A DNA stretch of 64,000 bases. It comes from Lactovum sp047974165 (GTDB lineage: Bacteria > Bacillota > Bacilli > Lactobacillales > Streptococcaceae). The notes below the pieces were generated by a model. That model did not search any database and was not told where the DNA came from. It was given only the letters and a program-made list of their open reading frames with translations. Position 1 is the first letter of the stretch. Every line of letters starts with the position of its first letter. Of this stretch, positions 33,968 to 41,477 are shown piece by piece. Both the position numbers and the translations under genes were made by a program. The DNA lies in assembly GCA_047974165.1 (NCBI GenBank), contig JBKECB010000091.1, forward strand, positions 1 through 64,000, given 5' to 3'.

Positions 33968-36103
33968 ATGAAAAGGACAATTTTTTTGCTGTCAACAGTT
34001 TTTTCATTTCTTTTTTTATGTTTATTTTCGCCTTCTGTAGAAGCAAAAACAACAATAAAAATTGCAACAGATATCGCCTATGCCCCATTTGAATATCAAA
34101 ACAGTTATCAAAAATGGGTAGGTATTGATATTGAGTTGATAGAAAAGATTGCAGAAATGAATGACTGGGAGTTAGATTTATCTCATCCAGGATTTGATGC
34201 TGCAGTGAATAACTTACAGTCAGGAAAAGTAGATGCAGTTATTGCGGGAATGACGATTACAGATGAACGAAAAAAAGTATTTGACTTTGGGGATCCTTAC
34301 TATCCATCATCTATCGTGATTGCTACAAGAAAGTCAGAAGAATTTACTAAACCAAGTGATTTAAAAGGTAAAACTGTTGGAGCTAAAAATGGAACGATTG
34401 CTCAGCAATGGCTTCAGGAAAATGAAAATAAATATGGATATACAATAAAAACCTATGCCGATGGTGTAGACATGATGGCAGCTTTAAAAACAGGAAATGT
34501 TGTCGCAGTGATGGATGAATACCCGGTTTTATCTTATGCTGCAAAGCAAGGAGAAGATATTGCTATCAATATGACGCCAGTTGTCATTGGCTATTATGGC
34601 TTTGCAGTGATGAAGGGGCAAAATGATCAGCTGATAGAAGAGTTTAACTCAGCTTTTAAAGTCCTTCAAGATAATGGAGAATATGATAAAATTCTTGAAA
34701 AATATGGGGCAAGTCCAAATAAAGCTAAACCAAAGAAAAAAGAATATGTGATTGCCTCAGATAATGCTTTTGCACCATTTGAATTTCAAGGAGAAGATAA
34801 AGAATTTACAGGAATTGATGTTGATCTTTTAAATGCCATTGCTAAGCAGCAGGGTTTTACAATTAAGTGGGACTTTAATGGATTTCAAGCAGCGATTGAT
34901 GCTGTCCAGTCTGGACAGGCAGATGCGATGATTGCAGGGATGACGATTACAGAAGAACGTCAAGAGGTTTTTGATTTTTCAAGCCCATACTTTAGTGCCA
35001 ATCTGACTTTAGCAGTTCCTAGATCAGAAAAAGAAAATATTAGTGACTGGTCAGACTTGAAAGGTATGCTTATAGGTGCTAAAACAGGAACAGCTTCTTA
35101 TGATTATTTAGTTGAGTATAAAGATAAATATGATTATAAAGTAAAAACTTTTAGTGATGCAACCACGATGTATGCATCATTAAAAAATGGTTCTATTCAA
35201 GCCATGATGGATGATGAACCTGTTTTAAAATATGCTATTAATCAAGGTCAAGATTTTACAACACCAGTTCCTGCAATTGAGCAAGGTGAATATGGCTTTG
35301 CAGTGAAAAAAGGATCTAATCCAGAACTGATACAAATGTTTAATGACGGTTATGCTTATCTGAAGAGTTCGGGAGAGTATGATAAGATTGTTAACAAGTA
35401 TCTTAATACTGAAAAAGAAGAGTCTAAAATTGATGAATCAACTTTTTGGGGAATTCTTAAAAATAATTATCAGCAGCTATTACAAGGCTTAGCAGTAACG
35501 ATTGCATTGGCTTTGCTTTCATTTGTTTTAGCGATGATTTTAGGGACAATTCTAGGTCTATTTATTGTAAGTCCAATAAAAAGTTTACGTATTATTGCGC
35601 GTGTTTATATTGATTTAGTACGTGGTGTGCCACTGCTTGTTTTAACAGTCTTTCTTTTCTATGGTGTTCCAAATCTTCTTCAAATGATTACAGGACAGCA
35701 AAGTCCAATTAATGAATTTGCTGCAGGAATTATTGCATTGACGCTCAATGCTGCAGCCTATATTGCTGAAATTATTCGTGGAGGAGTTCAAGCTGTTCCA
35801 GTAGGACAGATGGAAGCCAGTCGCTCTTTAGGTGTTCCGTATATAAGAACGATGAGAAAGGTTATTTTACCTCAAGCCTTTAAAATTACAACGCCAAGTT
35901 TAATTAATCAATTTATTATTTCTTTAAAGGATACTACACTGGTCTCTGTTATTGGATTAACAGAATTACTCTTGACAGGTCAAATTATTATGGCTCGTAA
36001 TTTCCAACAATTTTATGTTTATGCCATTGTTGGCTTGATGTTCCTGATTTTAATCCAAAGCTTAACCTTAATTGCAAGAGAAATTGAAAGGAGAATAAAG
36101 TAA
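33968..36103 (+). CDS. glnP: Glutamine/glutamate ABC transporter: two substrate-binding domains fused to permease
   Basis: A 711-residue fusion. Signal peptide 1-26 (cleavage after SVEA), first substrate-binding domain about 27-255, second about 258-480, then a permease domain of about 210 residues with the GlnP/HisM pattern and the EAA-like loop GQMEASRSLGVPYIRTMRKV. The two binding domains are clear duplicates (IAGMTITDERKKVFDF and IAGMTITEERQEVFDF). This matches lactococcal GlnP, where two such domains feed one dimeric channel. Overlaps glnQ by one base. Imports glutamine and related amino acids. Confidence 0.93.
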   Translation: MKRTIFLLSTVFSFLFLCLFSPSVEAKTTIKIATDIAYAPFEYQNSYQKWVGIDIELIEKIAEMNDWELDLSHPGFDAAVNNLQSGKVDAVIAGMTITDERKKVFDFGDPYYPSSIVIATRKSEEFTKPSDLKGKTVGAKNGTIAQQWLQENENKYGYTIKTYADGVDMMAALKTGNVVAVMDEYPVLSYAAKQGEDIAINMTPVVIGYYGFAVMKGQNDQLIEEFNSAFKVLQDNGEYDKILEKYGASPNKAKPKKKEYVIASDNAFAPFEFQGEDKEFTGIDVDLLNAIAKQQGFTIKWDFNGFQAAIDAVQSGQADAMIAGMTITEERQEVFDFSSPYFSANLTLAVPRSEKENISDWSDLKGMLIGAKTGTASYDYLVEYKDKYDYKVKTFSDATTMYASLKNGSIQAMMDDEPVLKYAINQGQDFTTPVPAIEQGEYGFAVKKGSNPELIQMFNDGYAYLKSSGEYDKIVNKYLNTEKEESKIDESTFWGILKNNYQQLLQGLAVTIALALLSFVLAMILGTILGLFIVSPIKSLRIIARVYIDLVRGVPLLVLTVFLFYGVPNLLQMITGQQSPINEFAAGIIALTLNAAAYIAEIIRGGVQAVPVGQMEASRSLGVPYIRTMRKVILPQAFKITTPSLINQFIISLKDTTLVSVIGLTELLLTGQIIMARNFQQFYVYAIVGLMFLILIQSLTLIAREIERRIK

Positions 36104-36840
36104 TGACAGTACAAATTGAAGTTAGGGATTTACATAAATACTATGGAAAAAATGAAGTTCTTAAAGGAATCTCACTTAAATTTGAAAAAGGAGATGTTGT
36201 TTGTATTATCGGACCTTCAGGTTCAGGAAAATCAACTCTTCTTCGAATGTTGAATGGCTTGGAAGAAGCAACTTCAGGTGAAATTTTTGTAGACGGTTAT
36301 GAGTTGACGGATAAGTCAACAGATCTTAATTTAGTAAGACAAAAGGTCGGGATGGTTTTTCAACACTTTAATCTTTTTCCTAATATGACTGTTCTTGAAA
36401 ATATTACTTATGCTCCGATGAATCTAAAAAAGATGAGCCAAAAAGAAGCAGAGAAAAAGGCTCTTCAGTTACTTAATGCCATTGGAATGACTGAGTTTAA
36501 GGATGCGATGCCTGCAACTTTATCAGGAGGACAAAAGCAGCGTATTGCAATTATCCGTGCCTTAGAAATGGATCCAGATGTGATGCTTTTTGATGAACCA
36601 ACTTCAGCTTTAGATCCCGAAATGGTTGGAGAAGTACTAGATTTAATGCGTCGAATTGCCGATGATGGGACGACAATGATTATTGTCACTCATGAGATGG
36701 GTTTTGCAAGAAAGGTAGCCAATCGTGTCTTATTTACAGATGGTGGTGTTATCGTGGAGGATGGAAATCCTGAACAAGTTTTTGAAAATCCAAAACATCC
36801 ACGCACAAAAGATTTTTTGGATAAGGTTTTAAATGTTTAA
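36103..36840 (+). CDS. glnQ: Glutamine ABC transporter ATPase
   Basis: A 245-residue polar-amino-acid importer ATPase: Walker A GPSGSGKST, Q-loop VFQHFNLFPNMTVLEN, signature LSGGQKQRIAIIRAL and Walker B LFDEPTSALDPEM. Its start overlaps the glnP stop, so the complex GlnPQ is made from one message. Normal length. A promoter for a small RNA begins within 20 bases after its stop. Confidence 0.95.
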   Translation: MTVQIEVRDLHKYYGKNEVLKGISLKFEKGDVVCIIGPSGSGKSTLLRMLNGLEEATSGEIFVDGYELTDKSTDLNLVRQKVGMVFQHFNLFPNMTVLENITYAPMNLKKMSQKEAEKKALQLLNAIGMTEFKDAMPATLSGGQKQRIAIIRALEMDPDVMLFDEPTSALDPEMVGEVLDLMRRIADDGTTMIIVTHEMGFARKVANRVLFTDGGVIVEDGNPEQVFENPKHPRTKDFLDKVLNV

Positions 36841-36855
36841 AGATTATAAATTTTT

Positions 36856-36864
36856 TGCTATAAT
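36856..36864 (+). promoter_or_regulatory. Extended -10 promoter of the structured RNA
   Basis: TGCTATAAT at 36856-36864; the transcript would start close to 36870. Confidence 0.68.
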
Positions 36865-36869
36865 AAAGT

Positions 36870-37050
36870 ATGCGATGAGCTGACTTTTTTCTCTTTTTAT
36901 AAAGTAGAAAAAAATTAGAGCAGAGGGATAAGGGACTATTAAGTTAGTCAGACAGGATGTCTGCTTATTTACTAGATTGTGTGAACCTCTCTAGTAGGAT
37001 TTGAATTTTCAAATTTCCTCAAACCTCCTTTATTTATGGGAGGTTTTTTT
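36870..37050 (+). ncRNA. Unidentified structured RNA between glnQ and the yibE-like gene
   Basis: About 180 nt between an extended -10 promoter and a terminator. By hand: TTTTTTCT (36885-36892) pairs with AGAAAAAA (from 36906); GATAAG (36927-36932) pairs with CTTATT (36964-36969), closing a three-way junction with hairpins GACTA/TAGTC and AGACA/TGTCT; TACTAG (36970-36975) pairs with CTAGTA (36991-36996); AGAGG (36922-36926) can pair with CCTCT (36986-36990) in that loop as a pseudoknot; GGATTTGAA hairpin follows. It is either a trans-acting sRNA or a riboswitch for the yibE-like genes. I do not recognise the family; the shape does not fit 6S RNA. Confidence 0.62.
37021..37050 (+). terminator. 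Terminator of the structured RNA
   Basis: AACCTCC (37022-37028) pairs with GGAGGTT (from 37039), followed by seven T. Confidence 0.88.
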
Positions 37051-37064
37051 ATTTGTACTTCAGA

Positions 37065-37073
37065 TGATATAAT
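37065..37073 (+). promoter_or_regulatory. Extended -10 promoter of the yibE-like gene
   Basis: TGATATAAT at 37065-37073, seven bases before the ATG at 37081, so transcription should begin at or next to the start codon. Confidence 0.65.
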
Positions 37074-37080
37074 AAAGCTT

Positions 37081-38187
37081 ATGAAAAAAATCCCATTACT
37101 GACTAAAATATTTTGTCTTTTCCTACTTAGTGGTATTGTCTTTTTTATGGTTGATCAGAATGCCTTTCTCTACTCGAATCCTGTGGCTAAGATACAAAAG
37201 ATAGAGCAGATAGAGTTAAAAGAAACGACAGATATTTATCAAAATCAAGATAAGGAAATAAGTCAACAGTTAACATTGAAATTACTCAATGGAACAAAAG
37301 AAGTAATTCAGATGCGACATGAAACAAATCAATCAGAAACAACAGACCTCATCTATCGACAAGGTCAAAAAGTTATTTTAGGCCTCTCAAGTAAAGGTTA
37401 TCGTTTAATAGAGTTAAAAAGAGATGCACTTATCGTTTCAATGTTAGTTTTATTTATCGGTCTTTTATTTATTTTTATTTCTTTTAAGTCATCTCTTTTT
37501 TTAATACTCTCTCTCCTTTTAAATTTCTTTTATTTTATATCAGCAATTTTTATTAATGTTAAATGGCAGAGTTCTTTTTTTCTCATTTTTATTCTTTTGG
37601 CTCTTATCTTTATTTTTTCAAGTTCTTTATTTATATTAGGTTGGAATTGGCAAAGTTTTTATAGCTGTTTTACAAGTTTAGTTACTTTAATTTTGACAGC
37701 TCTCATTGTTTTCCTTGTTCTTTTATTTACAAAAAATTCAGGTATTCATTTTGAATACCTTAACTTTGCTACACAAAATCCAAAAGAAATTTTCTTTATG
37801 ACCTGTATTATTGCAGTTCTAGGCTCAATTATGGATGAAACGTCTGATATTGTGATTGGTCTTTTTGCTCTTTTTCGTCAGAATCAAATTCAAAAAACAA
37901 ATAAAAAAGTTCAAGATTATTTTCAGTCAGGTATGTTAATTGGAAGAGCCTCTATTGCTGCTCAAACGAATATTCTTTTTATGGTTTTTATGGCTGAGGT
38001 AATCCCACATAGTATTTTACTCTTAGCTAATGGTAATACTTTGAGTCAAGTCTTAGCGATTGAGATGAATCTTGGTCTTTTACAAACAATGATTTCAGCT
38101 ATTGGGATTGTTTTAGCAGTTCCTATCACAGCATTTTTAACAAGCTATGGTTGTGTTAAAATACAAAAGGAGATAACAAATGAATAG
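37081..38187 (+). CDS. YibE/F-like membrane protein, first of pair
   Basis: About 368 residues. One membrane helix near the N-terminus is followed by an extracellular beta-rich domain of about 90 residues, then seven or so membrane helices. The C-terminal part has the YibE/F pattern LGSIMDETSDIVIGLFAL and later GRASIAAQTNILFMVFMAE. The function of the family is unknown. The conserved protein begins at ATG 37081; an in-frame ATG at 37036 lies in the upstream terminator. There is no Shine-Dalgarno and the -10 box ends 7 bases earlier, so the mRNA is probably leaderless. Confidence 0.85.
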   Translation: MKKIPLLTKIFCLFLLSGIVFFMVDQNAFLYSNPVAKIQKIEQIELKETTDIYQNQDKEISQQLTLKLLNGTKEVIQMRHETNQSETTDLIYRQGQKVILGLSSKGYRLIELKRDALIVSMLVLFIGLLFIFISFKSSLFLILSLLLNFFYFISAIFINVKWQSSFFLIFILLALIFIFSSSLFILGWNWQSFYSCFTSLVTLILTALIVFLVLLFTKNSGIHFEYLNFATQNPKEIFFMTCIIAVLGSIMDETSDIVIGLFALFRQNQIQKTNKKVQDYFQSGMLIGRASIAAQTNILFMVFMAEVIPHSILLLANGNTLSQVLAIEMNLGLLQTMISAIGIVLAVPITAFLTSYGCVKIQKEITNE

Positions 38188-38929
38188 TATATTGTTTTTA
38201 TTTTTAATTTTTGTATTTCTTTTATTCTTAGTTGTTGGAAAATCAGGAATTCAAAGTCTTATTGGTTTATTTTTAAATTTCTTAATGATCTGTCTTTTTT
38301 TATTTTTAGTCTCACGCTCCTTTCCAGTCTTTCTTTTACTTCCTTTATTCGTTTTTATTATTTTAACAATCTCAATTTTTAGCTCTGTTATGGATGAAAA
38401 AATTGCAGCTTTGGCTTTTAAATCAAGTTCTTTAGTCGCTGTTCCCTTACTTCTTTTTTCATATATCATTCAATACTGGGGACAATTTCAAGGGTTTACA
38501 AATCAAAATATGGAAGAATTAGAGGGCTTATCATTAAATATTGGATTAAATTTTTCAGAGCTAACTGTTGCTGTTTTTGTTTTGTCAATACTTGGATCAC
38601 TTGCTGAGTCTTCTATTGCAGTTATTATAAATCTAAAAGAACTAATTGATCAAAATCCTCAAATGACAAGCGAAGAGTTTCGAGTTCAAAAAAGAATTAT
38701 CTCAGAACAAATTATAGGAACGGCTATTAATATTTTATTTTTTGGATTGCTTGGTGGGTCACTTGCTGTTTTTTTATGGTATATTCGACTTGAGCGAACA
38801 TTTGCTGAGATGATAAATTCTAAACTTTTGATGATAGAAGTAGCAGGTATATTGATAGGAATGATTGCAATTCTTTTAGTTGTTGAGCTATCAGCTTATT
38901 TTATGGAGAAAAATTTTAAAATAGAATAG
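38180..38929 (+). CDS. YibE/F-like membrane protein, second of pair
   Basis: A 249-residue protein with about seven membrane helices, homologous to the C-terminal part of the preceding gene (LSILGSLAESSIAVIINLKE aligns with LGSIMDETSDIVIGLFAL). It overlaps that gene by 8 bases behind AAAGGAG. The two probably form a heteromeric membrane complex, as such pairs are common in lactococci and streptococci. No known substrate. Confidence 0.83.
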   Translation: MNSILFLFLIFVFLLFLVVGKSGIQSLIGLFLNFLMICLFLFLVSRSFPVFLLLPLFVFIILTISIFSSVMDEKIAALAFKSSSLVAVPLLLFSYIIQYWGQFQGFTNQNMEELEGLSLNIGLNFSELTVAVFVLSILGSLAESSIAVIINLKELIDQNPQMTSEEFRVQKRIISEQIIGTAINILFFGLLGGSLAVFLWYIRLERTFAEMINSKLLMIEVAGILIGMIAILLVVELSAYFMEKNFKIE

Positions 38930-38951
38930 AAGGAAGAAAATAGTAGTCCTT

Positions 38952-38960
38952 TGCTAAAAT
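38952..38960 (+). promoter_or_regulatory. Extended -10 promoter upstream of rnjB
   Basis: TGCTAAAAT at 38952-38960. A second candidate, TGTTAAAAT at 38971-38979, lies slightly downstream. Either could drive rnjB. Confidence 0.45.
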
Positions 38961-38969
38961 GCTTAAAAA

Positions 38970-39080
38970 ATGTTAAAATTTATAAAGTTTTTCAAACGAT
39001 TAAAAAAATTCAATTTTGATAGTGCCGAGTATGCTCTTAAGAAATTGAAAAAAATAGAAGGTAAAGTATGGCAAAAATAA
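38970..39080 (+). CDS. Possible small ORF (36 residues) ahead of rnjB
   Basis: An ATG at 38970 opens a 36-codon frame ending at 39080, overlapping the rnjB start by 13 bases. The peptide starts MLKFIKFFKRLKKFNF, a cationic amphipathic helix, and continues DSAEYALKKLKK. There is no Shine-Dalgarno; the nearest -10 box ends 9 bases before the ATG. It could be a coupled leader for rnjB or a chance frame in Lys-rich AT sequence. It does not look like RpoY, which often precedes RNase J genes. Confidence 0.3.
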   Translation: MLKFIKFFKRLKKFNFDSAEYALKKLKKIEGKVWQK

Positions 39081-40762
39081 AAATTACTCCACTTGGTGGA
39101 GTTCGTGAATTTGGGAAGAATATGTATCTGGTCGAAGTTGAACAGACTATTTTTGTTCTAGATTGTGGATTGAAGTATCCTGACAATGAGATGCTAGGGG
39201 TGGATTGTGTCATTCCTGATTTTAGTTATTTAATAGAAAATGCCCATCGGATAGCAGGTGTTTTTTTAACACACGGTCATGCAGACTCGATTGGAGCTCT
39301 TCCTTATCTTCTTTCAGAAATTTCAGTTCCTATTTTTGGTTCAGAGTTGACGATTGAGCTGGCTAAGATAAGTACTAAAAATTATGATTCAAGTAAAAAG
39401 TTTAATGATTTTCATGTTGTAAGTGAATCAACGGAGATTGATTTTGGTGAGGCAGTGATTTCCTTTTTCTCAACGACACATACTATTCCTGAAAGTTTAG
39501 GAATTGTAGTAACGCCTGTTGATGAAAAGAGTATCGTCTATACCGGTGATTTTAAATTTGACCCTGCAGTTGTCGAAGGTTATAAAACAAATATGAAACG
39601 ACTTACAGAAGTTGGACACTCAGGTGTCTTAGCTCTTCTGTCAGTGTCGTCTAATGCTTTGTCAACTCGTCAAAGTGCAAGTGAGAAAGAAATTTATGAA
39701 AAGCTTTATGATATTATAGAAGAGTGGGATGGGCGTGTAATTATTGCTTGTAATTCTGGAAATATTGGTCGTATTCAACAAGTTGTAGATATTGCTTTTC
39801 AACAAGGACGTAAAGTTGTCTTTACTGGAAAAGATATGGAAAAAATTGTAGAAACAGCCAAGAAACTTAAGAAACTTCAATTTGAAAATCCTAAAATATT
39901 GATTTCAAGCTCTACAATAAAAAAATATAAAGATGAAGAGTTGATTATTATTGAGACAGGTCCTATGGGTGAGCCTTTACATGCACTTGATTTGATGGCA
40001 ACTAAAAAGCATAAATATATTAAGTTAAAAGAAGGAGATTTGGTTTATTCAGTAACAAGTCCTTCAGCAGCTTTTGAAACAAGTGAAGCACGCACAGAAA
40101 ATTTAGTTTATCGTACAGGTGCAATTATGAGAACTTTAGGATCAGAATTACATGTTTCAGGTCATGCTAATGCTCGTGATTTACAGTTAATGCTAGACTT
40201 ACTCAAACCTCAAAATCTTATACCAGTTCAAGGAGATTATCGTGAACTTAAAGCCCATGCAAAATTAGCGATGGAAATGGGAATGCAAGCTGAACAGACG
40301 GCTCTACTAAAAGCAGGAGAAGTTATTACTTTTTCAAAAAATAAAATACAAGCTGAAGGGCGAGTAACTGCTGAGAGTATTATGATTGATGGTGCGGGTA
40401 TTGGAGATATAGGCTCAGTTGTTTTACGTGATCGTAAAGTTTTATCTGAAGAGGGGATTTTTATCGCTGTAATTACAATTGATCGTTCAAAGAAAAAAAT
40501 TATTAGTAAGACAATGGTGCATACTCGTGGTTTTGTTTTTGTAAAATCCTCTCGCAAATTAATGAACGAAGCAGCTGAATTGGTAAATACAACAGTTGAA
40601 AAATACTTTGAAGGTTCGGAATTTGACTGGACAGAAATTAAAGGAAATATTCGTGAAGTATTAGGGAAGTTTCTGTACGCCCAAACCAATCGTAAGCCCA
40701 CAATTCTTCCCATCGTTTTGGAAGCAAAGTATCAAAATGTTATTAATCAAAGAAAATCCTAG
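39068..40762 (+). CDS. rnjB: Ribonuclease J2 with incomplete active site
   Basis: A 564-residue metallo-beta-lactamase/beta-CASP ribonuclease with C-terminal domain. The metal motif reads HGHADS (69-74) where an active RNase J1 has HGHEDH; Ser74 replaces a metal-binding His, as in streptococcal J2, which has Ala. His139 (TTHTIPES), Asp161 (TGDFKFD) and His362/366 (HVSGHA) are kept. The conserved LLSDSTNA motif reads LLSVSSNA, so Val193 replaces Asp. It should be a weak or inactive partner that supports RNase J1 in mRNA decay. Starts behind AGAAGG; terminator follows. Confidence 0.9.
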   Translation: MAKIKITPLGGVREFGKNMYLVEVEQTIFVLDCGLKYPDNEMLGVDCVIPDFSYLIENAHRIAGVFLTHGHADSIGALPYLLSEISVPIFGSELTIELAKISTKNYDSSKKFNDFHVVSESTEIDFGEAVISFFSTTHTIPESLGIVVTPVDEKSIVYTGDFKFDPAVVEGYKTNMKRLTEVGHSGVLALLSVSSNALSTRQSASEKEIYEKLYDIIEEWDGRVIIACNSGNIGRIQQVVDIAFQQGRKVVFTGKDMEKIVETAKKLKKLQFENPKILISSSTIKKYKDEELIIIETGPMGEPLHALDLMATKKHKYIKLKEGDLVYSVTSPSAAFETSEARTENLVYRTGAIMRTLGSELHVSGHANARDLQLMLDLLKPQNLIPVQGDYRELKAHAKLAMEMGMQAEQTALLKAGEVITFSKNKIQAEGRVTAESIMIDGAGIGDIGSVVLRDRKVLSEEGIFIAVITIDRSKKKIISKTMVHTRGFVFVKSSRKLMNEAAELVNTTVEKYFEGSEFDWTEIKGNIREVLGKFLYAQTNRKPTILPIVLEAKYQNVINQRKS

Positions 40763-40778
40763 AAATTAGGATTTTTTT
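40755..40778 (+). terminator. Terminator of rnjB
   Basis: AATCCTA (40755-40761) pairs with TAGGATT (40767-40773), then T; the stem begins inside the stop codon. Confidence 0.85.
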
Positions 40779-40844
40779 GTAACATTTTTTCTCTAAAAAC
40801 GTATTAACTAGTAATCATAAACTACTGAGAGGGAAATAAATACA

Positions 40845-41477
40845 ATGGAAAAAGAAAAAATAATAAGCTTAATCAAAGAATACTGGAAATATTTGATGGC
40901 TATAATTGTCGTACTTTGTCTTCTTTTTATTTTTTTATTTTACCCAAGGGAGAAGAAAGAGCAAGCTCTAGATTTAGAAACATATTCCCAGCAGTCATCA
41001 GAGCAAAGTCAAAGCTCTAAGAGTTCAAGTAGCTCTTCTCAAATTGTTGTTGATGTAAAAGGTGAGGTTAAAAACCCATCAGTCTATACAGTAGACTCAA
41101 GCTTAAGAGTAAATGATGTGATTGAGATTGCAGGTGGTTTTACAAAATCAGCAGACCAAAAATCAATTAATCTTGCTAAGAAAATTACAGATGAACAGGT
41201 AATTTATGTAGCAAGTATTGAAGAAGGGGCAGCAATTGCTCAAACAGAATTAACTTCAGATTTGGAATCTAAAAGTTCAGCTGAAAAAGTGAATATCAAT
41301 GAGGCTAATCTTTCAGAGTTACAAAATTTAACAGGTGTTGGAGAAAAACGTGCACAAGATATTATTGATTATCGGACAGAAAATGGTCCTTTTAAAAGTA
41401 TTGAGGATTTAAAAAATGTTTCTGGATTTGGTGAAAAGACAGTAGAAAATCTAAAAGAGAGTATTCGTATTGATTAA
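40845..41477 (+). CDS. comEA: ComEA DNA receptor
   Basis: A 210-residue membrane-anchored DNA-binding protein for natural transformation. One membrane helix (about 15-35), a Ser/Gln-rich linker, an SLBB domain (VDVKGEVKNPSVYTVDSSLR) and a C-terminal helix-hairpin-helix pair (NINEANLSELQNLTGVGEKR and FKSIEDLKNVSGFGEKTVEN). It binds incoming DNA and passes it to ComEC, whose gene it overlaps by 8 bases. I see no clear SigX/ComX cin-box (TACGAATA) upstream. Intact. Confidence 0.93.
   Translation: MEKEKIISLIKEYWKYLMAIIVVLCLLFIFLFYPREKKEQALDLETYSQQSSEQSQSSKSSSSSSQIVVDVKGEVKNPSVYTVDSSLRVNDVIEIAGGFTKSADQKSINLAKKITDEQVIYVASIEEGAAIAQTELTSDLESKSSAEKVNINEANLSELQNLTGVGEKRAQDIIDYRTENGPFKSIEDLKNVSGFGEKTVENLKESIRID

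Noticed and set aside
36870..37050. 6S RNA
   Set aside because: Size fits, but the fold found is a three-way junction with loop pairing and not a long rod with a central bubble.
40237..40713. Reverse-strand ORF of about 158 codons inside rnjB
   Set aside because: Shadow of a strongly conserved gene; no protein-like motifs.
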